A stretch of 64,000 nucleotides of DNA from an uncultured Paludibaculum sp. (GTDB taxonomy: Bacteria; Acidobacteriota; Terriglobia; Bryobacterales; Bryobacteraceae): contig NZ_OY762267.1 in assembly GCF_963665245.1 (NCBI RefSeq), positions 1,178,001-1,242,000 of the forward strand. Direction: 5' to 3'. Of this stretch, positions 15,682-24,716 are shown one piece after another. How positions within the stretch are numbered: position 1 is the stretch's first letter; the number at the start of each line of letters is the position of its first letter. The notes below the pieces were generated by a model. That model did not search any database and was not told the DNA's origin. It saw only the letters and a list, made by a program, of their open reading frames with translations. A program made the translations under genes and the position numbers.

Positions 15682-17228
15682 CGGGGCATGGCCTGGATAA
15701 AGAGCCCGCAGACGGGCGCGCGCAGGTCGTGTTTCACCAGTGGACCTTCGTTGCTGAGTTCCAGATACGCGCGTTTCTCGGCATCGTACTTCGGCCATGG
15801 TGGCACGCCGGCATCGTTGGGGTTGCCGGTCTTGGCGAAGTTGGTCCAGTAGGTCTGCAGGCGGCTGACCTGGGCGGGATCGGGATCTTGCGTCTCTTGA
15901 ACACCCGGCACTCCAAAGACGTACTGCAGTTCCCCGGAATGCGGGCTGCCCTTCTCGACGGATCCGATGGTGAACTCGTACTGGTAAGTGGGAAAGCGGC
16001 GGGCGTGCTGGCCGGCGATAAGAACTCCGGGACAGCGGAACGCGCTGTCGGTGGCGAACTGCGAGCCCGCGGTTCCGTAGGGCGGATAGGGCTTCTCCGC
16101 CGCTCCGCCATCCAGCCCGTACAGTTTCAGGGCCTCCGAAGCCTGGGCTCCGAAGGTGCTCGTGATGGCCTTGCGCAACACGGCGTCGTCGCCGTTGAAG
16201 GCGAATTCCCGCCCGTTGTTGCCGATCATCAAGGGGACTGGCACTTCTCCACCGGAGGCAAAGGTCCCCGCTGGAGAGGTGGTGAGGAGATAGCCATCAA
16301 CAGCCGGCGCCGGACGAAGCGGGCCGCCGCCACCGTAGGGCGGTGACGCCTTCAGAACATCGGCGGTCGAGAGCCCTCGCATGTAGGCCAGGGTTCCAGT
16401 GGCGGGCGCGTTCATCTTCTCCGCCAGTTTGCGGCCGGTCTCTTCCGCCTGCGCCAGGGTTGGTGTCGGGCGACCGCCGATGGCGACGGTGCCGCTCTGG
16501 GCTATGGCTTTGTGAAAGAGCCCTTTGCCCAGCGGCGACACCATCAGGTAACCGACGTTCATCGCGCCAGCGGATTGCCCAAAGATCGTGACATTCTTCG
16601 GATCCCCTCCGAACGCTCCGATGTTGGCCCGCACCCACTGGAGCGCTGCCGCAAGGTCCATCAGGCCATAGTTGCCGGAGGCGTGGTGAGCCGATTCCGC
16701 GGTTAGGTCTGGATGCGCAAAGAAGCCGAAGATACCCAGGCGGTATTGGACCGTGACGACCACAACGCCGTGGCGCGCCAGGGACGCACCGTCAAAGGCG
16801 GGCTCAATGCCGCCGGCGCCACGGGCCGAGCCGCCCATGTTGGCTCCGCCGTGGATCCAGACCATGACGGGCTTGGCCGTCCTGGATGGCCATTGCGGAG
16901 TCCAGATGTTGAGTGTGAGGCAGTCTTCGCTGCCGGCCGCAGCCGTCTTGGCGTTCCATTCAGCAGTGACTTGGGCGCAGGTGGCCCCGTACTGCGTTGC
17001 GTCGCGGACGCCAGTCCATGCCTTTGATGCCACAGGCGGCTTCCAGCGTAAATCGCCCACGGGCGGCTGTGCGAAGGGGATTCCTTTGAATACGGCGCCG
17101 CCAGACGCTGGCAGAGCCAAGCCGCGCATCTGGCCCAAGGCGGTTTTGGCCACGGGTCCCGATTGGGCGGAGACCGACGCCGCGAGCAGAAGCGAGGCGG
17201 AGAGAAGGAGGTGTGGAGATAAAGACAT
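15678..17228 (-). CDS. Secreted type-B carboxylesterase/lipase
   Basis: 516 residues with a signal peptide (LLLSASLLLAASVSAQ, cleavage near 21). The type-B carboxylesterase pattern is clear: FKGIPFAQPPVGDLRW, EDCLTLNIW at 101-109, the oxyanion HGGANMGG at 126-133, and the nucleophile elbow FGQSAGAMN with Ser219. The histidine is expected in SPHSGELQYVFG near residue 440, and C84/C103 can form the family disulfide. It hydrolyses carboxylic esters outside the cytoplasm, possibly acetyl or feruloyl groups on plant polysaccharides in view of the neighbouring glycoside hydrolases. It is divergent from the glycoside-hydrolase-like gene at 17340 (111 bp apart). Confidence 0.93.
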   Translation of the reverse strand: MSLSPHLLLSASLLLAASVSAQSGPVAKTALGQMRGLALPASGGAVFKGIPFAQPPVGDLRWKPPVASKAWTGVRDATQYGATCAQVTAEWNAKTAAAGSEDCLTLNIWTPQWPSRTAKPVMVWIHGGANMGGSARGAGGIEPAFDGASLARHGVVVVTVQYRLGIFGFFAHPDLTAESAHHASGNYGLMDLAAALQWVRANIGAFGGDPKNVTIFGQSAGAMNVGYLMVSPLGKGLFHKAIAQSGTVAIGGRPTPTLAQAEETGRKLAEKMNAPATGTLAYMRGLSTADVLKASPPYGGGGPLRPAPAVDGYLLTTSPAGTFASGGEVPVPLMIGNNGREFAFNGDDAVLRKAITSTFGAQASEALKLYGLDGGAAEKPYPPYGTAGSQFATDSAFRCPGVLIAGQHARRFPTYQYEFTIGSVEKGSPHSGELQYVFGVPGVQETQDPDPAQVSRLQTYWTNFAKTGNPNDAGVPPWPKYDAEKRAYLELSNEGPLVKHDLRAPVCGLFIQAMPR

Positions 17229-17339
17229 TAGCTGAACTCTTCGAGGTTGGTAGAACCCGAGATGATGCTATCACCGTGAATCCGCACAAAGGGCCACTCC
17301 CCTGGCTGGACGCGCGGGAAGCTGCGATGATGGGAAACT

Positions 17340-19655
17340 GTGACGAAACAGAACTTAAAGCCAAGATGGCGGATGGTGGCGTGGGGGTTGGTGGTGTTGG
17401 CGGCGCACGGCCAGGCCGCGAGCCTGGACTTGAGCCAAGCCGTCGTCGTAGTCCGAGGTGTCTCTCAAACGGAGGCCGGACGCACCGCCGCTACCGTTTT
17501 GACGGAGGAAGTGGAGCGGCGCACGGGGCTGAAGCTCACGCTATCGGGCACGCCGGGAACCGGACGCCCCGTGATCCTGCTCACCGCTGCCGTCGGGCAG
17601 AAGGCGGAGGGTTACCAGCTGCGAGCGGGCTCGGATCAGACCGTCGAAATCGCCGGTGCTGACGCCCGTGGGCTGCTGTATGGAGTCGGCGCGTTCCTGC
17701 GCAAAGTGGATTGGGCGAAGGGCCGACTGAGTCTGCCGAGCCCGCTGGACGAAAGCAGTGCGCCCGTGTCGCCCATTCGCGGGCACCAATTGGGCTACCG
17801 CTCGACCGCCAACAGTTGGGATGCGTGGACGATCCAGCAATACGACCAGTACATCCGCGAGCTGGCTTTGTTCGGTGTCAACAGTATCGAGAACATCCCG
17901 TTCCAGGATGCACGGAACAATCCACTGATGAAGGTCCCGCGGCGTGAGATGAATCGTGCGATCAGTGAGATCTGCCGCAAGTACTCCCTGGATTACTGGG
18001 TGTGGACGCCGGCCGATGTCGATCTCAAGGACGCGGCCAAGCGCACCGCGCTGCTGGCGCGCTTCGACGAGATGCTGGCTGACAGCCCTGTGCTGACGGG
18101 TGTTTTCGTGCCGGGGGGCGATCCGGGTTCGAATCCGCCGGAGCTCGTCATGCCATTTCTCGAAGAGGTCGCACACCGCATGGCGCCCATCCATCCCAAG
18201 GCCAAAGTGTGGCTGTCGCTGCAGGGCTTCGAGAAGGAGAAGGAAGAGTACGTCTATCGCTACATCGAGGAGAAGATGCCGGTATGGCTGGGCGGCCTGG
18301 TGGCTGGCCCTTCCAGCCCGCCTGTCGCACGGACGCGGGCCAGGCTGCCGCGCCAGTATGGCCTGCGGCTCTACCCCGATCTGACGCACAACAAGATCTG
18401 CCAGTATCAGGTGCCCCATTGGGACCAGGCTTACGCGCTGACGCTGGGCCGCGAGGCGGTGAATCCACGACCGGCCGAGTATGCGGGCATTCACAACCGC
18501 TATGCAGCGGCCAGCGACGGCTTCATCTCCTACTCGGATGGAGTGCATGATGACGTCAACAAGGTGATCTGGAGCGCTCTGGCCTGGGATCCGAATCAGA
18601 AGGTGCGTGACATCCTGATGGACTACGCACGGCTGCATTTCGCACCCGAACTCAGCGGCGAGATCGCCGATGCGGTTTTGGCACTGGAGCGCAACTGGCA
18701 GGGGCCGTTGGTGGACAACGGAGCAGTGGAAGGCACGCTGGCGACGTGGCGAGGATTGGAGGCAAAAGTCCCCGGGCTGGAATCGAACTGGCGTTGGCAG
18801 ATGTGCCTGCTGCGCGCCGTTTACGACGCTTACGTCCGGCGCAGGATGCTGTACGAGGTGGGCTTGGAGGACGAAGTGAACCGGGTGCTGGCCACCGCTC
18901 GCGAGGGCGGATCCGCGGCGGCGATGAGCCAATCGTTGGCGATCTTGAATCGCGCCACGGCACAGCCGGTCAGCCCTGAGTTGCGGGCGCGGATCGTGGA
19001 CTTGTGCGCGAAACTCTTCCAGTCCATCGGGCTGCAGACCAGCGTGGAGAAGTATCACGCGAGCGGTGCGGAGCGGGGGGCGGTGCTCGACTTCGTGGAC
19101 GCACCTCTAAACAACCGTTGGTGGCTGGAGGACGAGTTCAAGAAAGTAGCGGCGATGGCATCGGAGAAGGAAAGGGCGGATCGACTACATGACCTGGCGG
19201 CCTGGGAGCACCCAGGCGCCGGCAGCTACTATGACGACATCGGCAATGAGCTGAAATCACCGCATGTTGATGGGGACGCGGAGCAGGAGCCCGAGTCGTT
19301 CCGCGGTCCGGAGCCGACCTTCTGGTGGTGGGACAGCGGCCGCAGCCGTGCACGGCTTTCGTGGCAGACCACAATGTGGCCAGCGCGCATGGTGTATGAA
19401 GGGCTCGACCCCAGGGGCACCTATGTTCTGAGGACCGGCGGCTATGGACAGAGCCTGGTGCGCATGGATGGGCAGCGGGTGGCGCCCACTGTAGACAGAA
19501 AGAAGATGGGTGAGTTCAAGGAGTTCGCGGTCTCTCAGGAATTCGTGAAGGACGGACGTCTGGTGCTGACTTGGGATCTGCCCACGGATGAAAGTCACCT
19601 GAATTGGCGGCAACACTCGCGACTGGCCGAAGTCTGGCTGCTCAAGCGCGATTGA
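17340..19655 (+). CDS. Secreted glycoside-hydrolase-like protein (GH20/GH67-type N-domain plus TIM barrel)
   Basis: 771 residues from GTG 17340, with the leader MVAWGLVVLAAHGQA after a basic start. Residues 28-120 form the alpha/beta domain that precedes GH20, GH67, GH84 and GH115 barrels (LSQAVVVVRG... VLTEEVERRTGLKL... GLLYGVGAFLRKV). The central 130-420 looks like a TIM barrel (RGHQLGYRSTANSWDAWT... YWVWTPADVD... GVFVPGGDPGSNPPE... KVWLSLQGFEKEK...). Downstream is a long helical region and a final beta domain of about 120 residues. The acidic residues that would be catalytic cannot be assigned confidently, so family and substrate remain open; a beta-hexosaminidase or alpha-glucuronidase relative is the best guess. 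Confidence 0.75.
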   Translation: MTKQNLKPRWRMVAWGLVVLAAHGQAASLDLSQAVVVVRGVSQTEAGRTAATVLTEEVERRTGLKLTLSGTPGTGRPVILLTAAVGQKAEGYQLRAGSDQTVEIAGADARGLLYGVGAFLRKVDWAKGRLSLPSPLDESSAPVSPIRGHQLGYRSTANSWDAWTIQQYDQYIRELALFGVNSIENIPFQDARNNPLMKVPRREMNRAISEICRKYSLDYWVWTPADVDLKDAAKRTALLARFDEMLADSPVLTGVFVPGGDPGSNPPELVMPFLEEVAHRMAPIHPKAKVWLSLQGFEKEKEEYVYRYIEEKMPVWLGGLVAGPSSPPVARTRARLPRQYGLRLYPDLTHNKICQYQVPHWDQAYALTLGREAVNPRPAEYAGIHNRYAAASDGFISYSDGVHDDVNKVIWSALAWDPNQKVRDILMDYARLHFAPELSGEIADAVLALERNWQGPLVDNGAVEGTLATWRGLEAKVPGLESNWRWQMCLLRAVYDAYVRRRMLYEVGLEDEVNRVLATAREGGSAAAMSQSLAILNRATAQPVSPELRARIVDLCAKLFQSIGLQTSVEKYHASGAERGAVLDFVDAPLNNRWWLEDEFKKVAAMASEKERADRLHDLAAWEHPGAGSYYDDIGNELKSPHVDGDAEQEPESFRGPEPTFWWWDSGRSRARLSWQTTMWPARMVYEGLDPRGTYVLRTGGYGQSLVRMDGQRVAPTVDRKKMGEFKEFAVSQEFVKDGRLVLTWDLPTDESHLNWRQHSRLAEVWLLKRD

Positions 19656-19784
19656 GGCCAGTGGTTCATTGCACGACGGTCTCGCGTCAGATCCGTTCAA
19701 ACACCTGGACGGCGTGGACACGGCCCATTCGCACATCGGCCGTGTCCGATTCCGACGTGGGGGTCTTCCCGTCCGGCAAGACCC

Positions 19785-20162
19785 TCATGGGCAGTCCGCT
19801 TCCACAGTAGGCCCGGCCGGCGCTACCACAACGTCTTTTAGGACGCGGGAGGTCCTCTTGTCAGCAACGCGTGTCAGTTCGAAGGTGTGCCGATTCGGAT
19901 GAGCGGGATGCGGATGGCGGCTCCGATTGTCGACCTCCACGGTGACCGGCTTCCCCTCCTTCATCCGCAGGAGCGACCTAGGACACTGTCCGTTGCAGGC
20001 GAGAGTTCCCGCCGAGTGCCGGGGAGAAAGCTCGAGGTTGATCTCGCCGATTTGAGGCGTGTGGTCGACAGGCTCAGACGATTTGGGCACCTCGGTCGCA
20101 GACGACGCACGAGCCGGCCCGAGGCGGCCGGCCGCCGACGAAAGAAACCGCCTTCGATTCGT
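19785..20162 (-). pseudogene. Remnant of a Tat-exported multicopper oxidase
   Basis: Reading the minus strand from ACG 20160-20162 gives NRRRFLSSAAGRL, a Tat-like leader, then a cupredoxin-like start (NGQCPRSLLRMKEGKPVTVEVDN) and directly afterwards the signature of the last domain of such enzymes (HPNRHTFELTRVADKRTS... VLKDVVVAPAGPTVEADC), ending at TGA 19785. About 300-350 central codons, including most copper ligands, are missing, and the first codon is ACG where ATG is expected. I read this as a gene destroyed by an internal deletion and loss of its start. The terminal His-Cys-His copper motif is also absent. A short functional cupredoxin is a less likely alternative. Confidence 0.6.
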
Positions 20163-20536
20163 GACGGAGTTTACTGTGAGTTGCAGAATGAGTCAACGCA
20201 TTCACGCATTCACGGAGAATTCGCGTGAGGTCTCCATCATTTTTTCCTGGAGAGCCAACTGGCCACACGGCGCCGTGTAACACTCCCTACAGGTCGCAGC
20301 GGCTGCAGCGCATCCAGAAGGTAGCCTGACGTGGCTTTGAGATGGGCATTGACCAGGCTTTGTCCGACAGCCGCGCGCTTCGTGCCCGACTTGAATCCTC
20401 CCACCACGCGGCAGAATGACAGCAGGCTGACGTTGTCTCGCCCAGCCGTCGCACCGTCCCGTCGATTGTCTCGTGCCCCCTGGTTCTCGCCTTGCCGTGA
20501 CTTTGGCGCTATCCTTGCGTAAGAATCGAGGGCCTG
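20163..20536. other. 374 bp without recognised gene
   Basis: Between the oxidase remnant and the TssB-TssC gene I find no recognisable coding region or RNA. Short open frames exist on both strands, but they lack start signals and similarity to anything I know. The last 40 bp must contain the promoter and the GAGGG ribosome binding site of the next gene. The segment may hold further decayed sequence. Confidence 0.5.
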
Positions 20537-22045
20537 ATGGATAAAACTTACAGTCTGGGTGGCATCAACCTGGACGTCACAGCCGGTCGCGAAAAGTCAG
20601 CCAGCCGGGAGCAGGCGGACGCCAAACCGGACCCAGGTACGCCGTTCCGGGTCCTGGTGCTGGGCGATTTCAGCGGCCGTGCCAACCGGAGCGTGATGGA
20701 GACCGGGCGAAAACTCGCCGCGCGAAAGCCCATCCTCGTCGACCGCGACAATTTCGACGACGTGCTGAAGCGGCTGAACCCGCACATCGACCTGCCGGCA
20801 GCCGGCACTCTGCGCTTCATGGATCTCGACGACTTCCACCCGGATCGCATCTACGAGTCGACTGAGTTCTTCCGCGCCCTCAGGGAAGCACGCAAGAATC
20901 CCGAAAAAATGGCGACCGAGACGCGCGTGGCCGCGGCTCCCCCGCCACCTCCGCCCGTTCCCTCCGGCCCGGCGCCGAAGTTCGACTTCGACAGCCTGCT
21001 GGAGAGAGCCGTCGAAGCAACTGAGGGCCGCAAGGAAGGACGCGGATCGAAAGCGGACGACGCCTTCAGCCGCTGGCTGAAAGCACAAGTGGCGCCGCAC
21101 CTCGTGGCGCCGGAAGCAGCCAGCGTGACCGAACGGCGCGCGCTCATCGACCAGGCGTCCAGCGTCCAGATGCGGGCACTGCTGCACAGCACAGCGCTGC
21201 AATCCCTGGAGGCGGCCTGGCGTTCGTTGTTCTTCCTGGTACGCCGCGTCGAGACCGGCGCCGACTTGAGTATCCACATCCTCGATATTTCGAAGGAGGA
21301 ACTGGCTGCGGACCTCATTGGGACCGAAAGTCTCGGAGACTCGGGCACCTTCCGCCTGCTGGCTGAGTCGTCGACCGGTGTGGCTGGAGGCGACCCTTGG
21401 GCGGTATTGGTAGGCAATTATACCTTCGGGCCCGGGACCGACGATCTGCGGCTGCTGGTGCAACTGGGGACTATTGCCGGAGCTTTGAACGTGCCTTGGA
21501 TTTCGGCCGCCGCACCAGCTTTCCTTGGTTGCGACTCGTTAGCCTCGGTTCCGGACTACAGCGACTGGAAGCCCCTCCGCGATGAGAACTGGGAGGCGTT
21601 GCGACGCTCTGAGATCGCCTCGTCTCTCGGCCTGATTCTGCCCCGGTTCCTGCTGCGGATGCCCTATGGCAAGAAGTCGGATGAGTGCGAGTTGTTCCCC
21701 TTTGAAGAGATCGGCGCCGACCTGGATCACGAAGAGTACCTGTGGGGGAACGCCGCCTTCGTATGCGCCGTGTTGATGGCCGAAGCTTTTACCGAGGACG
21801 GCTGGAGCATGCGGCCGGGCCGGTTCGCCAACGTAGGTGGACTGCCGGTGGATGTGCGCGATCGCGACGGAGAACGTGTGGCGCAACCTTGCGCCGAAGT
21901 CCTGATGGCCGAGCGCGGAGCGGCCGTCATGGTGGACCTGGGCCTGATGCCGCTAGCCTCACTCAAGAACAGCGATGAAGTGCGGCTCGTGCGATTCCAA
22001 TCCATCGCCTATCCGGCCGCCGCATTGTCTGGCCGATGGTCCTGA
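20537..22045 (+). CDS. TssB-TssC fusion, type VI secretion-like contractile sheath protein
   Basis: 502 residues. Residues 35-125 look like the small sheath subunit TssB (TPFRVLVLGDFSGRANR at 35-51; VDRDNFDDVLKRLNP at 68-82). A proline stretch (APPPPPPVPSGPAP, about 134-147) leads to a TssC-like half: HSTALQSLEAAWRSLFFLVRRVE, LSIHILDISKEELAADL, LPRFLLRMPYGKKSDECE and EEYLWGNAAFVCAVLMAEAF, all recognisable TssC landmarks. Normally TssB and TssC are separate genes in a type VI secretion or related contractile cluster; here they are joined and no other secretion gene is in the window. The protein is expected in the cytoplasm. GAGGG precedes the ATG. Confidence 0.85.
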   Translation: MDKTYSLGGINLDVTAGREKSASREQADAKPDPGTPFRVLVLGDFSGRANRSVMETGRKLAARKPILVDRDNFDDVLKRLNPHIDLPAAGTLRFMDLDDFHPDRIYESTEFFRALREARKNPEKMATETRVAAAPPPPPPVPSGPAPKFDFDSLLERAVEATEGRKEGRGSKADDAFSRWLKAQVAPHLVAPEAASVTERRALIDQASSVQMRALLHSTALQSLEAAWRSLFFLVRRVETGADLSIHILDISKEELAADLIGTESLGDSGTFRLLAESSTGVAGGDPWAVLVGNYTFGPGTDDLRLLVQLGTIAGALNVPWISAAAPAFLGCDSLASVPDYSDWKPLRDENWEALRRSEIASSLGLILPRFLLRMPYGKKSDECELFPFEEIGADLDHEEYLWGNAAFVCAVLMAEAFTEDGWSMRPGRFANVGGLPVDVRDRDGERVAQPCAEVLMAERGAAVMVDLGLMPLASLKNSDEVRLVRFQSIAYPAAALSGRWS

Positions 22046-22058
22046 CTGCGTGGGCGGA

Positions 22059-24614
22059 TTACTCCGCCCACTGCACCCACGGCATCTCGTAAGGAACGAT
22101 CGCGTCCTCGTGATAGGGCGTGACTCGGACCGAAAATCCGCTGGATCCGCTGTCGTTGCAGATAAAGCGCCCCGTGTATAAGTGCTCGCCGCCGATCAGG
22201 CCCTGGTGATCCATGTCGACGGCCTCGCCGGCAGGAATACCGCCGTCGGCGTTGACGGGTCCATGATAGATCTGCACCCGGACATCGTCCGGCGTGAGCG
22301 ACGCCAACTGCACACGGACCGAAACCTTCACTTCGGACCCGACCTCCGTCTCCCGCAGGACGTTCGAATCGACATTCGTGATGCGCACCTGCCGGCCAAA
22401 CTCCAGCACGCGCCGGCGCCAATCCACCAGAGGCCGCACTCGCGCGGCGCCGTCGGCGGCCAGACGCTGATGCCGGCGGTGGGCCGGAACATAGAAGCGC
22501 TCGGCATACTCGGCCACCATACGATTCGTGCAGAAGACAGGCGACAAGCGGCACATCGACGCCTTCATCCGTTTGATCCAACCGCGAGGCAGATCGGCAC
22601 TGTCCCGCTGGTAGAAGAGCGGCACGACTTCGTGCTCCAGCAGGTTGTAGAGCGCGTCCGCCTCGATCTGATCCTGAGCGTCGGCGTCGGTGTAGTTTTC
22701 ACCGTGACCAATCGCCCAGCCGACCTCCGGGCAGTACGCCTCGTCCCACCACCCGTCCAATATGGACAGATTCAGTCCGCCGTTGGCGAGCAGTTTCATG
22801 CCGCTGGTGCCGCTAGCTTCGTTCGGCCTCTGCGGCGTATTCAGCCACACATCGACACCCTGCACCAGGTAGCGGGCAACCGAGATGTCGTAGTCCTCCA
22901 GGAACACCATACTGCGGCGCACCTCTGGGTCACGGGCAAAGTGGATGATGCGCCGGATCAACTCCTTGCCCTCGTTGTCGTGCGGATGCGCCTTGCCAGC
23001 GACCAGGATCTGGACCGGCCGCTCCGCGTTGTTTAGGATGCGTTTCAGGCGTGCTGGGTCGCGTAGGAGCAGCGTGGCGCGTTTGTATGTGGCAAACCGT
23101 CGGGCGAAGCCGATGGTCAGGACGCCCTGGGTCAGGACGCCCGAGCCCGCGGCCACCTCGGATTCCGTGGCGCCGCGCCGGCGCAACTGATCGGACAGGC
23201 GCGTCCTCGAGTAGTGAATCAGGCGCTCGCGCCGAATTTGATGGACGCGCCAGAGTTCTCCATCCGGGATCCGTTCGATGCGATCCCAGACTGCCTTGCC
23301 GGGGGGTTCCTCGGCCCAGCGTGGCCCCAGGTAGCGGTTCAGCAGGGCACTCATCTCCATGGAAACCCACGAGCGTGTGTGGATCCCATTGGTGACATAG
23401 CCAATGGGCACCTCCTGCAACGAGTAGCCCGACCACATGGCCTGCGCCATACGGCGGCTGACTTCTCCGTGCAGCCGGCTGACTCCGTTGCAGTAGGCGC
23501 TGTGACGCGCCGCCAGAAACGCCATATTGAATTGCTCGTCCGTACGCGTCGGATCCTGCCGGCCATATTCCAGCAAGCGCTCGAAGGTTAGCCCGAGTGT
23601 GCCCGTGTACTCGCGGAAGTACTTCTCCATCAACCACGTCTCGAAGCGATCGAACCCGGCGGGCACGGGCGTGTGCGTGGTGAAGACGCTGCCAGCGGCG
23701 GACAGCTGCCGCGCCTGGTAGTAAGGCAGGTTGAACTCCTCCATCGTCATCCTCGACCGCTCCAGACCAAGGAAGGCCGAATGGCCCTCATTCATGTGGC
23801 ACACCGTCGGGTGGATGCCTAGGGCCTTCAATGCACGCATACCGCCGATGCCCAGAATAATCTCCTGTTGCATGCGCAGCTCACGGTCGCCGCCGTAGAG
23901 CGCACCGGTCACTTTACAATCGTCCGGCCGATTCTGTTTGACGTTGGTGTCCAGCAGATAGAGCGGAATGCGGCCCACCTGGATCTTCCAGATTCTGGCG
24001 TAAACCGAGCGCGCTGGAAATTCCACAGAGATGAACACCGGCGCTCCGGCGGCATCGACGACCGGCGCAATTGGCAACCGGTGGAAGTCGTTGATGGGGT
24101 AGGTCTCCTGCTGCCAGCCGTCGGCGTTCAGGTACTGGTGAAAATAGCCGCCCTGATACAGCAGCCCGACCCCCACCAGCGGCAGTCCCAGATCGCTCGC
24201 GGACTTCAGATGATCGCCGGCCAGGATACCCAGTCCTCCGGCGTAATTAGGGATGCACTCCGTCAGCCCAAACTCGGCCGAAAAGTAGGCCACCACCAGG
24301 GAGAGATCCTGGGGATGCTCCAGGGAGAATCGCCCCACGCTGCCCAGGTAGTCCTCCAGATCGGAAGCGGCTCGATCCATTTGGGCGAGAAACGCCTCGT
24401 CCAGCTCCAACTCCGCCAATCGCTTCTGGTTGACGCGGCCCAGCATCCAGCGGGGGTTGTGACCTGTCTCCTCCCAGAGGTCCGGATCGATACTCCGGAA
24501 CAACTCAATGGTCGGGTGGTGCCACGACCAGCGAAGGTTCAGAGAAAGTTCGTTCAGGCAACGCAGCCGTTCAGGCAGCTTGGGCGAAACGTGAAAACTG
24601 TATACACGCGGCAT
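22059..24614 (-). CDS. glgP: Alpha-glucan (glycogen/starch) phosphorylase
   Basis: 851 residues. The N-terminal 110 residues (LSLNLRWSWHHPTIELFRSIDPDLW) are the DUF3417 region of the bacterial and archaeal alpha-glucan phosphorylase branch. Further on come YAGGLGILAGDHLKSASDLG, the HMNEGHSAFLGLE and FTTHTPVPAGFDRF segments, and the pyridoxal-phosphate lysine in EASGTSGMKLLANGG. The enzyme removes glucose-1-phosphate from alpha-1,4-glucans in the cytoplasm, serving glycogen turnover. The last 100 residues form an extra beta domain beyond the catalytic core. It is convergent with the sheath gene (13 bp between stops) and has 102 bp to the next gene upstream on the same strand. Confidence 0.95.
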   Translation of the reverse strand: MPRVYSFHVSPKLPERLRCLNELSLNLRWSWHHPTIELFRSIDPDLWEETGHNPRWMLGRVNQKRLAELELDEAFLAQMDRAASDLEDYLGSVGRFSLEHPQDLSLVVAYFSAEFGLTECIPNYAGGLGILAGDHLKSASDLGLPLVGVGLLYQGGYFHQYLNADGWQQETYPINDFHRLPIAPVVDAAGAPVFISVEFPARSVYARIWKIQVGRIPLYLLDTNVKQNRPDDCKVTGALYGGDRELRMQQEIILGIGGMRALKALGIHPTVCHMNEGHSAFLGLERSRMTMEEFNLPYYQARQLSAAGSVFTTHTPVPAGFDRFETWLMEKYFREYTGTLGLTFERLLEYGRQDPTRTDEQFNMAFLAARHSAYCNGVSRLHGEVSRRMAQAMWSGYSLQEVPIGYVTNGIHTRSWVSMEMSALLNRYLGPRWAEEPPGKAVWDRIERIPDGELWRVHQIRRERLIHYSRTRLSDQLRRRGATESEVAAGSGVLTQGVLTIGFARRFATYKRATLLLRDPARLKRILNNAERPVQILVAGKAHPHDNEGKELIRRIIHFARDPEVRRSMVFLEDYDISVARYLVQGVDVWLNTPQRPNEASGTSGMKLLANGGLNLSILDGWWDEAYCPEVGWAIGHGENYTDADAQDQIEADALYNLLEHEVVPLFYQRDSADLPRGWIKRMKASMCRLSPVFCTNRMVAEYAERFYVPAHRRHQRLAADGAARVRPLVDWRRRVLEFGRQVRITNVDSNVLRETEVGSEVKVSVRVQLASLTPDDVRVQIYHGPVNADGGIPAGEAVDMDHQGLIGGEHLYTGRFICNDSGSSGFSVRVTPYHEDAIVPYEMPWVQWAE

Positions 24615-24716
24615 GTGGAGATCCTCCCGGATCTTCCACGTCTTGAAGTATCAGGTTCAGCAGCCGGGCACAAGCCTCGCCTGGGTGGAGCGATACCGCC
24701 GTGGACCAGACAACGG

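Noticed and set aside
17541..19058. 505-codon minus-strand open frame opposite the glycoside-hydrolase-like gene
   Set aside because: Antisense shadow: low-complexity HRRQ/RPR-rich translation, no signal peptide or motif, no ribosome binding site.
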